Source: Nilaparvata lugens (Eukaryota > Arthropoda > Insecta > Hemiptera > Delphacidae). From it: a DNA stretch of 64,000 nucleotides. The DNA is taken from positions 13,130,778 through 13,194,777 of the forward strand of contig NC_052510.1 of NCBI RefSeq assembly GCF_014356525.2, written 5' to 3'. This document shows positions 42,451 to 54,852 of the stretch, piece by piece. The translations under genes and the position numbers were made by a program. The first letter of the stretch is position 1. Every line of letters begins with the position of its first letter. The notes under the pieces were generated by a model. The model had not been told where the DNA came from, did not search any database, and saw only the letters and a program-made list of their open reading frames with translations.

Positions 42451-43212
42451 TAATTATATTAAACTCGTGATCCAGCTGTATGTTCCTAGTTATATTGATA
42501 TCAACATTTTTCAATAATTTTCAATGTGTTGTTCCAATGTTTTGACTGAATATGTATATTAACTGATTTCTACTTCAACTATTTATCATATTATTCTCTT
42601 TGAATATCATATTTCATCTAGAATGATTGGGGCAACTTTTTCAGGCTATTCTTCATTTGGTAATATTTTTTAAATTTACTCTAGTTTATTTACTGCATGT
42701 ATGTACCAATTTGTTATTCAATTGAATTATTTGTTTTTTTAAAGCAATTATTCATCTACTTATATATTTTTTCTCTAAAAATAGAGTAGCTTAACTACTC
42801 TAGTACAATACCGCAGGTAACTTACCAGATATTACAATATTTTATTCATCTATAAAAACTATCCTTACCTTATGCTACAAATTATTATACTTTTCTTATA
42901 AAAACCAGACTCCTTTCCACACACAGGCTACAGCCTTCGTGGAGGAGAAGCATGATATTTCTTTTTTTCTTCACAATTTGTGTATGACTGTATTTTAATT
43001 TTGTCAATATTGTCTAATATCTACTCTAGTTGTTAGTGTCTAAGATTAGTTAAGTAATAAAATCATTACAAATTTGTGAAGTGTACACCATTGTTTGTAA
43101 TTTTTCATGCAATAAAAATAATTTGATTTGATTTGATTTGATTTGATTTTGAACTTAATTGTTAAATCATGAATATAATATAAATATATATAACTATAAA
43201 ATGCATTGGTAC

Positions 43213-44160
43213 TGTGATGAATTTTTTAAATAGACCTCATGAGAAGAGAGAAAAATTGTGATTACCTTTTAAAATGAAAGAATTTGCTAAAGGAATAGTT
43301 AGCGACCGAGCGATAAAGCTTACTTATCAGAACTGTATATTAGATAAGAGTACCGTTCTGTACTGAATATTTTCTAGAAAATTATTCAATAAAATTATAA
43401 TTATTCTGCAAATAAAGCACGAATTATTTATGAATTGCTCATTGAATTTTGAGGTTACACTTTGTTTACTGCCAATCAGATGTTTAAAGCGGCTCGAACA
43501 CAGCTGACCGATTCAAAGTATTTGTCAAATGTCATGCCGGTTTCATGCAAGGTATAATATCATTTCTAAAAATTAAAAAACTATCAATAAAGGACCAAGA
43601 ATTTCAAATAAAAAATAAAATGTTATATTATTGTTGAAATTATTTATTACTTAAGAAATTATATTATAATGTCAAGTCTTATTGTAACTAACTAGGTCAT
43701 AGCATGAAATTATATTATTGATAAAGACAGCAGAAATAAATTATAACAATCTCAGACATAATAAAAATTGTATAAGAATATTAATTTATTAATTATTATT
43801 TCAACTGAACCACATAGTGATTAGACCTCTTTGGCAAGCCTAGCCAATCATAGTGCATAGAAATAGCACCAAAAAGGTGATCGTTGAAAACAACATATGT
43901 TAATCTACTATCAGACAACAACCTGCCTTATCATATACGCTATGTACATTGTATAAGAGGAACTATGTCTAGAAGATTAAGCAGTTTAAGAATTATATAA
44001 ACTGAGTTATTATTGTAATTAAAGGAATTATATTCTACTGCCTGCCACTGACGTCACGTCTACGTCACAATTGTTCTACCAATGGCAAATTTTTATGCAA
44101 ATCTACTACACCGAGATTCTCAGAAGAAAGATCTAGCCAAGAAGCTTAGAGAAAAAGACT
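43213..44160. other. unexplained 950-bp segment near the P3 right end
   Basis: At 43213 the right side stops matching the left TIR (which continues with the TATA-leader region). Unrelated AT-rich sequence beginning TGTGATGAATTTTTTAAATA runs to the poly-T at 44161. It has no long ORF. It could be a further insertion such as a solo LTR or another transposon, or replaced sequence. Confidence 0.6.
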
Positions 44161-44613
<453 letters not shown>

Positions 44614-44617
44614 TAAA

Positions 44618-44653
44618 GGCCGGTTCTGGGGCACTTGTGCCCCAGAACCGGCC
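44618..44653. repeat. 36-bp terminal palindrome, right
   Basis: The same arms as at 26205-26240, with TT as spacer, exactly the inverted copy. It ends 13 bp before the element terminus at 44666. Confidence 0.95.
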
Positions 44654-44879
44654 TTTTATATCTACTAAGACTTTTTCAAAAAGAAGGCTTCTCTGATTAG
44701 ATCTCATGAAATTAATGACAATGAAAATTAGCTGGCTCTTGTGCAACTGGCACTAAATGTCAGCCTATTGAAATTTGTTCATAAATATTTTATTCACCTC
44801 CATTCTACTATATGCTTCGAGCAACTGGTGAGCTGTCTAGGTTATCGACGGGTAATCTTTTTGGCCACCATTTCGTGGA

Positions 44880-44990
44880 TTGACGAAATACTGGCGACCA
44901 ACGACTATTGTAGTAAACTATAGAGCGGCTGAGTGGCCAGTATTCCTGTTACGAATTGAACATTGGCAGCCATGACAGAGAGAGGCAAGA
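44880..44990 (+). repeat. inverted repeat pair near eIF2 gamma, left arm
   Basis: CTGGCGACCAACGACTATTG, TAGTAAACTATAGAGCGGCT and GCAGCCATGACAGAGAGAGG match, inverted, 48055-48175 just upstream of the eIF2 gamma leader. The arms are about 3.1 kb apart with indels between blocks. They may be two copies of one small repeat or the ends of a larger element. Between 44673 and 44879 nothing is recognised. Confidence 0.6.
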
Positions 44991-45481
44991 AGAGGCGGGA
45001 AATTTGAATGACCCTATTGTTATAATGGGAATTTGCATAAAATACAAGGCGCAAATCAGTTATATTTAATAAGAACTACATTGAATTTTTATTAAACATT
45101 TTAAATGTATGTATTACAGTTGTTATGCATCCATAAAATTAACTGTTTGAATTGCTTTACTTGAAGCCTTAGTTACATTGTTGATACTGCTTAGCCGTAC
45201 AAGTGCTCTACAAGTTAAAAAGCCATACCGTAACTGCAATATTATGATTTTAGAGATTGGATTTTTATGTTATTTCGAACAAATAATTCGAAAAACCAGT
45301 TTATGTTGAAGTTTCTTTGATACCAGCTGACGGTACTTATTTACTTATTATCTACAATATCTCATAGTTCAAAACAAGAAGGCAAAGTATGATAGGTACG
45401 GTAGTCAAAAAAATAACAAACTAACTTGAGGACGCTATTGGACGGTAATATTACTGTCATATTCAGATCATATGAAAGAAG

Positions 45482-45516
45482 CAAAGACCTTAAAGATTAT
45501 CTCTTTAAGGTCTTTG
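45482..45516. repeat. 14-bp perfect hairpin
   Basis: CAAAGACCTTAAAG at 45482-45495 pairs with CTTTAAGGTCTTTG at 45503-45516 across a 7-base loop. No T run or protein gene adjoins it. Confidence 0.7.
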
Positions 45517-45686
45517 GAAATAAGTTGTACGAAATCATTTTTTCATGTCATAGAACTATTACCGCCTAATGCCGGTATAAAATCACACATTTAAAAACAA
45601 CAGGCATAACATAATCATACATATAAGCTAATGCCTATGTTCATTCCAGTCAAGTTTGTATACCATCATTATCATCATCATCATTA

Positions 45687-46185
45687 TATATCACTAGCAG
45701 GTAACCCGTGCTTCGCAAGGGTTTATTTTAAAACTTGACGTAATGAAATCCAGAAGAATTGAAAATAGGCCTATAAGAATCCTCGGTTGATTAAGAATTT
45801 ATAAGCAGCATTTCAAGTAAATCAGTCCAGTAGTTCAGACGAGTGATGATGCGTCAAACATAATTTTCCTATTCTACTTTACACCTGTATACATGTATAA
45901 TCCAGTTCTTTAATATGAAAAAAAATTTAATTCCGACCATATGATTTGGTGATTTTTTTTATGAAATCGTATGTACTATTAATGAAGTTTGAACATTAAT
46001 TTTGAAAAATCTAGAAGGAAAATTGAAATTTGCGCTTCCAGGTGCACGAGATTGATATTTTTAGAATCTATGTTCAAAATAAGGAGATCTGAATCATTTC
46101 CGGTATGCAATCCACAAGTTGACATGTTTTGATGCGAACAAATGAACAAACACAATCCTACTCTCTCTTATTATATAGATACTAT
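45687..46185 (+). repeat. dispersed repeat with GTAACCCGTGCTTCGCAAGG head
   Basis: A copy of an interspersed family that starts CACTAGCAGGTAACCCGTGC and includes TTGAAAATAGGCCTATAA, GTAGTTCAGACGAGTGATGA and a TATATAGATA end. A second copy in inverse orientation is at 56030-56185. It resembles SINE- or LINE-tail-derived repeats of arthropods; the type is not certain. Confidence 0.6.
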
Positions 46186-46688
46186 TATAGTCATGGTCTC
46201 TTTATAGACCTTGATTATATTATTTTATAATATGTAAAATAGACGTATACACTATTCTGGTAGAATGTAAGCTGTATGTCCAGTCTTCATTTTCAACAAA
46301 ATAGCATGCATTTATTCCACATACCATCATAATAATATTCAAAATAATATATTCTCTATTATTTAATATAGTTGTTCACTTTGTGAAATTTAATATACAC
46401 ATTTTATATATATCTAGTTGGACTACAAATGGGTATAAAAAACCAACGAAAGACGAACAATCTAATAATGATTTGTTATATTTATAGTTAATTGAATTAA
46501 GTAACATTCTTTAGCACCAAACAATATAAATTTTGCACAATAGAATTCCATAGCTATTAGTAAGTACATGAATTTAGTAGCTAGTAAAAGGCTATAGTAG
46601 GCTACTCTTTAAAAATTATTAATTTTTAAGAGTTTTAGTTAAATAGAAGGCTACTCAGTTCAACAAAACATGTTTATAATCTATTAAA

Positions 46689-46878
46689 CTGGGTTTACAC
46701 CAAAGTTATTAACAAAATGTTAATAGCTTAATCCCTATATATATATTCTATTAGATTGAACATAACTTATCATAAACTTGATGAACATAATATGTGTTTG
46801 TCAAGTTCCTTTCAATGTAATAGTATCCATAAGGATTAAGCTATCAACATTTTGTTAATAACTTTGGTGTAAACCCAG
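46689..46878. repeat. 190-bp MITE with 45-bp inverted ends
   Basis: CTGGGTTTACACCAAAGTTA at 46689 is mirrored by TAACTTTGGTGTAAACCCAG ending 46878; the pairing continues through TTAACA, AAATGTT and CTTAATCC. No coding capacity. A clear target duplication was not identified. Confidence 0.85.
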
Positions 46879-46883
46879 CTTTA

Positions 46884-47560
46884 GGCTATGAATCAAATCA
46901 AAGTCAATTTATTTTCAAAGACAAATTACAATTTGTATAGGCAACTTCATGAGAAAATTACATAAATTATTACATAAAAAACATATAATCATACCACATA
47001 AAAACAAGAAATCATCACATTAACGTCTTACAAATTCTCCATATTAAAGGCAAAATATTCATCATTAGTATAAAAACAGGTTTCTTATTAGAAAATCCTT
47101 AATGTTAAGTTTATATTCACTCACTAGTAAGCCTCTTTATATGTAACGGTAACTGATTATAAAACTTAATTGTACAAGCCCTAAAACTGATATGACTAGA
47201 TTTATACCAACAATATTCGTTTCTAGGTTCAACCTATTTCTTGTGTTGTGCGAATAAACATCAAAATGACTAGACAATGAGAGCAAGTTAATCTTTATAA
47301 ATAATAAACATTGAAAAATAAAAATACACGGCAAACACACAATTCTCAATCTAACAAATAGCGGTTTGCAGTGCTTAAGGGGAGGAACATTACCGTATAT
47401 AGATGGTTCTTATTAGGTACTCTTTTTTGTAACACAAAACGTGAATGGAAATCACTACAATTGGCCCATAATATTGCTCCATACAAAAGATGTGAATGAA
47501 CGTAACTATAGTAGACATTTACTAAAAAATTTTGACACACTATTTCCTTTTATCTTCTCA
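46884..47560 (-). pseudogene. LINE 3' fragment (RT C-terminus and tail)
   Basis: On the minus strand VYYSYVHSHLLYGAILWANC (about 47500) is followed by HNTRNRLNLE near 47230, the region after the RT of CR1/Jockey-like LINEs. A 3' UTR and a short TTTGAT tail end at 46890. Frame changes break it. It is 5'-truncated and a different family from LINE D. 47561-48054 shows nothing recognisable. Confidence 0.75.
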
Positions 47561-48054
47561 ACATAAAAACGCCTCTTGTTACCTTGCGTTGGGGATAGTG
47601 CAGTCAATAAAATAATGGCAATATATACAAACACATACCAAAAAAATTGTGACTGTGGGAACTTTTTGTATGATGAATGACTTCATTGACATTCTCTACA
47701 CAATACAAATAAATAATATATTAACAGTGTACAGTTGAAATGTTTAATAAGTCTAAATCCATCCAACTCGACTGTAGTTTCATATGCAATTCAATTCGTA
47801 AGTAATATCACAAACAAAATTATGAAATAGTCGACATGATCTAGTCTAGCCTACTCCTATAGACCATTTATATTTTGTATCCTCAGTCGATTCTGAACAT
47901 TCTAGAGGTTATTTCAATGAGATAAATATTCTCACACATACCTCATTTAATTTTCGTAAAAGTACCAATTGTAATGATAATTTAATATTGATAGAAATCA
48001 ATTTGAATAAAAATAAACACATCTATTCCTGCAGTGGCAGACTTGCTCTTCTTG

Positions 48055-48175
48055 AAATCTTGCCTCTCTCTGTCATGGCTGCCCTTAGTTGGCCGTGTAA
48101 CACATTGAGAGCGCTGTAAGCACACCAACAGCCACTCCATAGTTTACTATAATAGCTCGTTGCTGGCGACTCTAT
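48055..48175 (-). repeat. inverted repeat pair near eIF2 gamma, right arm
   Basis: The inverted partner of 44880-44990. It ends about 130-180 bp before the probable transcription start of eIF2 gamma, so it overlaps or adjoins the promoter region. Confidence 0.55.
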
Positions 48176-48357
48176 GGATTCAATCTCAGAAATTCTTTGT
48201 TCGTATAGTATTTAAATATGTTTTCTCAAGAATTATTATTTTCTAATACTGAAAAATTTTTCAAAATCAAAATATAACAAATTATTAATTTAATCCTTGT
48301 TTTAAATTTTGTGTTGGAGTCGACATTTTTCTCTCCTGATCAAACAGGTCTTGGTTG

Positions 48358-48471
48358 ATGACGAAACTTCCAGACGATCAAGATCAACTTGGCGGTTTCT
48401 TGATCTTGTGCTTCGTGTTGATGGGTTGTTTCTTCTCGTGTTTAGATATTCTAGGCGTTTTAATTAATTAA
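48358..48471 (+). promoter_or_regulatory. upstream ORF (37 codons) in the eIF2 gamma leader
   Basis: ATG 48358 opens a 37-codon frame (MTKLPDDQDQLGGF, with a second in-frame ATG at 48421) ending in TAA at 48469-48471, 41 nt before the eIF2 gamma start. If transcription starts near the pyrimidine-rich TTTTTCTCTCC at about 48326, this is a leader uORF that would reduce initiation at the main start. The transcription start is not known from sequence, and CAG/GTC near 48347 could be a splice donor. Confidence 0.4.
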
Positions 48472-48512
48472 TTTCTATTAAATAGCTCTTCTTTTCATAT
48501 TCTTTCTAAACT

Positions 48513-48584
48513 ATGTCGGCAGTTGAAAATAATGTGACACAATCGGGACAACCAAGTCTTTCAAAGCAGGACCTTTCCACACTC
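48513..48584 (+). CDS. eIF2gamma: translation initiation factor eIF2 gamma subunit, coding exon 1
   Basis: ATG 48513 encodes 24 aa (beginning MSAVENNVTQSG) with the family-conserved QPSLSKQDLSTL. The exon ends in phase 0 at CTC/GTAAGT (48584/48585). eIF2 gamma is the GTPase subunit that carries initiator Met-tRNA to the small ribosomal subunit in the cytoplasm. Together with exon 2 the N-terminus is a clear match to animal eIF2 gamma. In many insects the first exons of this gene are shared with the histone methyltransferase Su(var)3-9 by alternative splicing. Confidence 0.93.
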
Positions 48585-49916
48585 GTAAGTTCCTGGAATT
48601 ATTGCATACATGTTGCATTTCTTTTTTTTATAATATTTGTATTTCTAGCTGATAATAATACCTTGCGTTGTTTAATAATATGTTTTGCTTTTTTCAATAA
48701 AATCCGACATTATTTTATATTGGTTGATAATAATTGTAACAGTTTTATCCCATATTTAACCTATTTAAAACCAAATTCCAAACGGCCATTTTTGTGCTTG
48801 TAGACACATGATTATTATGTGTTGAGTAAGCTAACATGAGTTGTTATTAATTTTGGTTTTCAAGATTACTCATTATTAAGTATCAAGAGCTATATTCTAA
48901 ACGAGTGTGTGTTTTAAGTTTTATGACTCATAATAAATTGTGAGTAAAGGATGAAATAAAAGATATTAACTTATGTTTATAGTGATGGCATATCTCATAA
49001 AATCATAAACCTTTGTAAATCATTTGAAATATTTTTTGATTTGGGCCAAGAGTTTGCTAGTCTACTATTTAGCCGGAGAGATTTTACTATGCCACCTATT
49101 AATATTATTGTAGATAAGATACCGTAAACATTTTTTAATAATAGCCTAGCTGAGGACTTTATTACACCGGCTCAGTTACAACGGTAGCCATTGTACTTGG
49201 CGTCAAATTTTTGTTGCAATTAATCTAGTATGCTATTCTGATTGCAAAATTACAAAAATAACCGTCGGTCTCTAGTATTTTTGTTAATAAAGTTCAAAGT
49301 ACCTTAATAATAATACAATAATAGCAACATGTTACAGATCTTGATATTTGATCGCAAGTAAATTTATAGGGCTATCCACTTGTAACAGCTCTTGATATTC
49401 CATTGCACGTATATTTATATAGCCTAGTTTTTGTTTTTCGGCTCATGGCTATATTATCATTTGTAATAAAATTGCGTCCAATGCAATTGTTTAGCAATTT
49501 AGGTAATATTATAGTTAGTTTAGGTTTTATAGAATGAATATAAAATAAATTAATCAATAAATATAGCAGTAGAAATTGCGGTAATGTTTACTTCTAGATT
49601 CTATCCTATAGGTAGACTATATCCATACAAGTAGCCCACACATATTTACGTAGGCCTATTATCCAGTCACTATCTTGATCAAATATATATATTTCTCCTT
49701 TTTTTCTATAGATGTGCTATTTAGGTGCTATTGGGCACTTGAATTGTAGTTAAACCCAATGAATGGAACGGGAAGTTCTAATTGCTTTAAATCAAAGGGC
49801 TATTTTTAAATGAGTCTGTTTTACAACATGTATAATTTATTTAGCCTACCTTTGTCTAGAAATTAGCTTTAGCTGATTAATTACTTTAATTCAATAATAA
49901 ACTATTGTTTTTTCAG
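48585..49916 (+). other. eIF2 gamma intron 1
   Basis: 1,332 bp, GTAAGT...TTTTTTCAG. AT-rich. The short open frames in it, one of which reads through from exon 1 (48513-48803), are intronic. No RNA gene is recognised. Confidence 0.85.
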
Positions 49917-49980
49917 GATGTTACAAAGTTGACAGCTTTGTCTCCAGAAGTTATAAGTCGTCAAGCTACTATTAATATTG
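49917..49980 (+). CDS. eIF2gamma: translation initiation factor eIF2 gamma subunit, coding exon 2
   Basis: The exon is 64 nt between TTTTTTCAG and GTAAGT and encodes DVTKLTALSPEVISRQATIN, then Ile and the first base of the next codon (phase 1). This is the conserved block just ahead of the GTP-binding P-loop (IGHVAHGKST in the family). The P-loop exon is not found in the remaining 14 kb, so it lies beyond the window. Confidence 0.95.
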
Positions 49981-50789
49981 GTAAGTGATAATTTATTTTG
50001 CTATCCAATAATTTATTAAGTCTATTGTATTTTCAATTGGATTGAAATAGTAAAATACCTAATGGCCGGCGGCCCGACAAGCAATATTCAGCTTGTGTGC
50101 TCTGATTGAAAAATTGGCAACACTGTTACTAGACTCAATGCTATAGGATGGGACACACGGAGCTGTGTTCACGCACTGCAGCCTGTACAAACTCGTTGTG
50201 CAATGTTGCCACGTTGAACCATATCGATGCTTGGCTCAATGATTGTAACAAATATCGATCGTATTGCTTTATTCACGGCAAATTTAAACGTTTGGTATTA
50301 TCTGCCTTGACTTTTTACTATTAAAAATAGTAATAAAAACTGAGTATATAAAATAGAGTGTATTATTGGATCATACCAATTATTAAATTTGCTTCAAAAT
50401 TACAGGGAGGGCAGTGTCCGAGTGCCTCCCTGCTTTCGCCGCCCCAAATGGTGGGTGGGTCGCGGCATGGCTCTTAGAAATAAATAGAAATTTATTCCTC
50501 CTCCTCGACTCCTTGCCACGACTCCTCAGCATTTTTTTTTTATTCCACTATCATCATTACAATACATTAGCTTAGCAAGCGTCAATATAAAAATGTATTT
50601 TGTGGGAAGAGAGATGAGATGAGAGAATTAGACCTATCGTTGATAAATGTGATCTTTATGCTATACAAAAGCGGGATGGCAGTGATCCATTAATTGTCAA
50701 ATCTAACAAAAACTTTGAAATTTGACAGACGTACACTTTGGTTCTGTTGAACCTCTGGACGCGTATTAAGAAAATTATCCATATCCGAT

Positions 50790-51110
50790 TTTTTTTATCA
50801 AATCAATTTATTTTTAATTTTATTACAATGTAGACAGAGCATGTAATTACCAGTTAAGGAAATTACCAGGCTTAATTACAAGGTAACTAAAAAATCATAA
50901 TCATACCCTAAGAGCATTTACAAAAAATCATCATGGAAAATAATCGCAAAGGTTACAAAAACCTGTTTGGGTAGAAAAAAGGAAGTGTTACAGTTAAAAC
51001 AAAGCAAATTAAGAAAGAAAAATGATAATAAAACTAAAAAGACAAGAAAAAAAGGAAAGAGAACTTCAGTCTCAGTTTAACATTATAAAAATGCTAACAA
51101 TATAGGACTA
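50790..51110 (-). repeat. possible LINE 3' UTR fragment
   Basis: TATCAAATCAATTTATTTTT at 50797 followed by ATTACAATGTAGACAGAGCA resembles, on the minus strand, a LINE 3' end with an ATTTGAT tail like the one at 46890. No coding part remains. Confidence 0.35.
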
Positions 51111-51891
51111 TACACAATAACATTACAAACAAAAAAAATATCGCACTTACCAGTTGTTATAAAATAAATAGAAAAACATGAACAATATGAACAAAATTGA
51201 ATGGGAATTACTTGCAATTTCACCTCATCTTTATCATATGCACATTAATATGAAAGTACCTAGTACTGTAGTACTTCTACTGACAACACGATGTGTACTA
51301 CTGTGCAGGCCTGCAGTTCAAACAATGTTTTCATAATAGCCAGAAACATCTTCATGTATCAGATGGCTATGCAATTATCTGCAGAAAGTTGTCTTCTGCC
51401 TACACCTTTTTATGTCCACAACGTTTGTGCCATAAAAGTGAAGAATTTTTTGAAAATAGTAAGGTTAGGCTTAGGGACTCGCACATTTTGTTGATTCCTC
51501 CCAATTAGCGAATAAATGCATAACATTTTGAGGATACATTCTTCAAGATGTTGATCATTCATGACATTTTCTATTCCTCTAAATATCACATCCAGGGAAA
51601 TTTATTCCAGTTTTACTCAAATGTAACAGTTACATGTGTGTGTTTTTTTTTTAATAACTCAATGTTTTTGTGCAAAATGAAGTAAATTTACCTTGAATTT
51701 GATTATAGATTTTGTTTCTAAGAAATCAGAATTGTATAAACAATCGTTTATACATCTTTTAGGGCCGGTTTCTGAGCTTGGGATCTATAAGTTCTGGACT
51801 TACAGAGTCCAGGACTGAAATAAGCTCTCGGGTCTAAATCGACTTTGTGAGTCAGGGTTTTATCTTCTAAACTCCGGGGTCTATTGAGTTC

Positions 51892-52264
51892 AGATGGAAT
51901 TAAATAGAGAATGCATTTATTCAAATGCTAATCAATATATAATTATTATTTTAACGAAAATCCTGAATAAATGCTGTAAATCACCCCAAAGACTTCTGCT
52001 ACTGCAGACATTGACAACAGGGTTAACAGCTAGATGGAAATTCAATAAGAACTACTATCCAAAAATTAGTTGCCAGCCCGGGAATCGAACCCGGTACCTC
52101 CCAATTGCTAGTCAGGAATGCTTACCCTCACACCAAACTGACAATCTCTGGATAGCAGTGCTCATTTAAAATGAGCTGTTAACCCTGTTGTCAATGTCTG
52201 CAGTAACAGAAGTCTTCGGGGTGATTTACAGCATTTATTCAGGATTTTCGTTAAAATAATAATT
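51892..52264 (-). repeat. inverted-repeat element with tRNA-like core
   Basis: Arms of about 90 bp pair (51941-52030 with 52175-52264). The loop holds, on the minus strand, a tRNA-like sequence with B box GGGTTCGATTCCCGG (about 52077-52091) and a weaker A box GGTGTGAGGGTAAGC. A 13-bp direct repeat, GTCTATTGAGTTC, flanks the whole (51879-51891 and 52265-52277), showing that it inserted as a unit, apparently into another repeat (51765-52310) that begins GGGCCGGTTTCTGAGC. Confidence 0.8.
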
Positions 52265-53028
52265 GTCTATTGAGTTCTCGACTTATTTGAGTCCAGGACT
52301 TTAATGTAGTAAACATGAGGGAAATTCACAATATTTTGCTGTTGTATTGTTGGCATTATAGCAAAACAGAAACAGCTGATGCAGCGGGATTCAAATGAGC
52401 ATGCTCTCCAAACTATTGGAAAAAATACATTCGATCTCTTTGTAGGCCTATTCACAGAAAAACCTTTGAAAGGTGAATGAATAAACATTTCATTTTACGT
52501 TATGATATTATTGATCATTGATCCTAACCAGTGATTTTGGAATACAAATTTTGTCAGACTGCCGTAAGATAGCACGCTCGGATGCTTGCCTCCAAGGTCT
52601 ATAAATACAGGTCATGGACACTCATGTTTCTTATGGATCAGCCATTATGTGGGGTCTTTATGGAGGTACATTTGAAATATTCCAATCTGCTCATAACAAA
52701 ATCATGCATTATGCTTTTTAAAAACAATTTTCTGGTTCAGATAATATGTAAATTCAGGTTTTTGATTTTTTAATAATGAAATTTCAATAATAAATGGTTC
52801 AATAATTCATTTTTTATCATTGAGTTATTGTTCTTATTCTTGTAACTTGTTATGATATTCATAAGGCATTGGGACAAAAGACTAACCTCAAAAAGAGTTT
52901 GAAGTTCCCAATCTAAAAATCAAAAATTCAGTTACTAGTTGGAATCTAAATATTATTATTCTGTGGGGATATTTTATTTATTATTCAAAGCCGAACAATA
53001 TTTCTTGAACAATGTAACAAAATAATAC

Positions 53029-54397
53029 TGTCACAAAGTGAATTTTGTGATGAATGGAGAACCGTCATTCAGTATATGATTTAGTGAATTTCCTCTATTT
53101 TAGTAGAAGAATAGGGTCAGCAGTCGGATGTATTTTGTTAAGCTTAGAGTCTAGTGTATAAAAACCATCATCATTGGCAACAACCCTGTGAATTATCATC
53201 AGCATTCATCAAAACCAGAAACTTCCAGTTCTTGTTTACTAGTCTGAGCATTCTAGTATCTAGTATTGCAGCAGCAGCACCTGTATCATAAAGATGATAA
53301 GCGGCTACTGGGTTGAGTCGGTATCGTTCTTCATGAAATTTCTGGAATAGAAAGATTGTTTACCGGCCTAATTTTTATAGTAATTAGCAGTATTGTCATC
53401 ATGGTTACACCCTTAGCATCAAGATCATCTGAATCATACCCTGTCACCTGATCGGTGGCGTGATCGTCTCCTGAGACTCCTATTGGTCGGTAATCTCTTT
53501 TCCTCCAGCCTCCCAATTTTCCACGGACCCTACTCTGTGCGGAGCAGACCTGGGTGAGAGGCATTAGTTTGGTGATTGGGTTTGTGTATGGCCGCATTCC
53601 AAGCGGCGCTCTCAATAGTGGTTTTCTAGAGGGATTATATTCTATTCTCTATTTTATCAAATAGAATATTGTGAGTCAAATTACCGACTGTTTGAAGGTA
53701 GATTTTCCTGGGGGATTTTCTGGTTTGTAGATTTATTTATAGTGCAGTTGTTTGGTGGTCGAGCGTGTAAACAGGTTGCGAATCTCCTCTCCTTACGACA
53801 TTCCCGGTACTAGATTATTTCTAGGGGAATTATTCTATTTTGTGTGTTGGAATAGAATATTGTAGGACAAGTTCCGGACAACTCGAAGGTAGATCTTCCT
53901 TGGGGATTTTCTCTCTTGTTGGTTATTTTTCCTAAATTTGTATCACTGGGGGTGAGCGAGCTATCCTTGGTTTTGAAAACCTGTAAGGGATCTTAAGTTT
54001 GTGCTACAAACAGTTAAGTGGGAAATTTAACTAGGCTCTTTTTGGTTCAATCACGGTGAGTTCCACATCATTCGCGGATTGTTATGGATTATTTTTGAGT
54101 ACTTAATTTATAAGTCTCGACTCTGTCGCTTCATGACATTTTTAAGTTTAATACAGGAAGTGGGAATCGGTTCACTATTCTCCATATTTGGATCTGCAGT
54201 GATCCAGGTGACTGTATGTTAGTACTGGTCACTTGTATGCATATCCTCTTCTGTAATAAGGTGACCTTAATTTTGAAGAGTGAATTTTCCTTGTTTAGTT
54301 TTCATACTATTGAGTGGTCCTGTATTTTAACTTTACTTGCAAATTCAGACTTGCTGTGATTCCTTTTAGGAAAATTCCAGTCCTTTTCCTAGAGAAC
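53029..54397 (+). repeat. candidate LTR or retroelement leader
   Basis: TGTCACAAAG at 53029 precedes a TATA-type box (GTGTATAAAAACC at 53154). Further on, a block GGAATTATTCTATT...AATAGAATATTGT occurs twice (about 53630 and 53830) with GAAGGTAGAT(T/C)TTCC. This looks like the regulatory part of a retroelement, but no second copy or coding region is found in the window. Confidence 0.35.
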
Positions 54398-54840
54398 TCA
54401 GGTGCAGCTTGAGTTAGTCCTGGTCGAAGTCATTCAGACTGTGATATCCTTTCTCTTTCTTTTTCTTAACTTTCCCCATTCTAAAATCCTTCCAGCTCTC
54501 AGGTGCAGCTTGAGAACTTCCCAGTCGAAGTTGATAGACTGTGACATCCTTCCTCATACTTTTTCTCAACTTTTCCTATTCTAAAATCCTTCTAGCTCTC
54601 AGGTACAACTTGAGAACTTCTTTGTCGAAGTTGGTAGACTGTGATGTCATTTCTCTTTCTTTTTCTCAACTTTCCCTATTCTAAAATCCTTCTAGCTCTC
54701 AGGTACAGCTTGAGAACTTCCTTGTCGAAGTTCCTATACTGTGACATCCTTCCTCATACTTTTTCTCAACTTTTCCTATTCTAAAATCCTTCTAGCTCTC
54801 AGGTACAGCTTGAGAACTTCCTTGTCAAAGTTGGTAGACA
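54398..54840 (+). repeat. 100-bp tandem repeat
   Basis: About 4.4 copies of a unit of about 100 bp starting AGGTGCAGCTTGAG and ending CTAAAATCCTTCTAGCTCTC, starting at about 54400, 54500, 54600, 54701 and 54801. Copies differ by about 5-10 percent. Confidence 0.9.
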
Positions 54841-54852
54841 ATATTTAGATTA

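Larger units (their letters stand above)
37964..43146 (+). mobile_element. LINE D, CR1/Jockey-like non-LTR retrotransposon
   Basis: The element lies between two TTTTGAA copies (37957-37963 and 43147-43153) that split P3 subterminal repeat sequence. It has an ORF1 remnant, an almost intact ORF2, a 700-bp 3' UTR and a tail of TTTGA repeats (43118-43146) after AATAAAAATAAT. It starts inside ORF1, so it is 5'-truncated. The 840 bp between ORF1 and ORF2 are AT-rich without a gene. Confidence 0.9.

Noticed and set aside
48513..48803. 96-aa protein reading through from the eIF2 gamma start
   Set aside because: After codon 24 it enters intron 1 at a strong GTAAGT donor; the continuation is AT-rich intron.
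52072..52145. Functional tRNA gene
   Set aside because: Only the B box is good; the A box and acceptor pairing are weak and it sits inside a foldback repeat.
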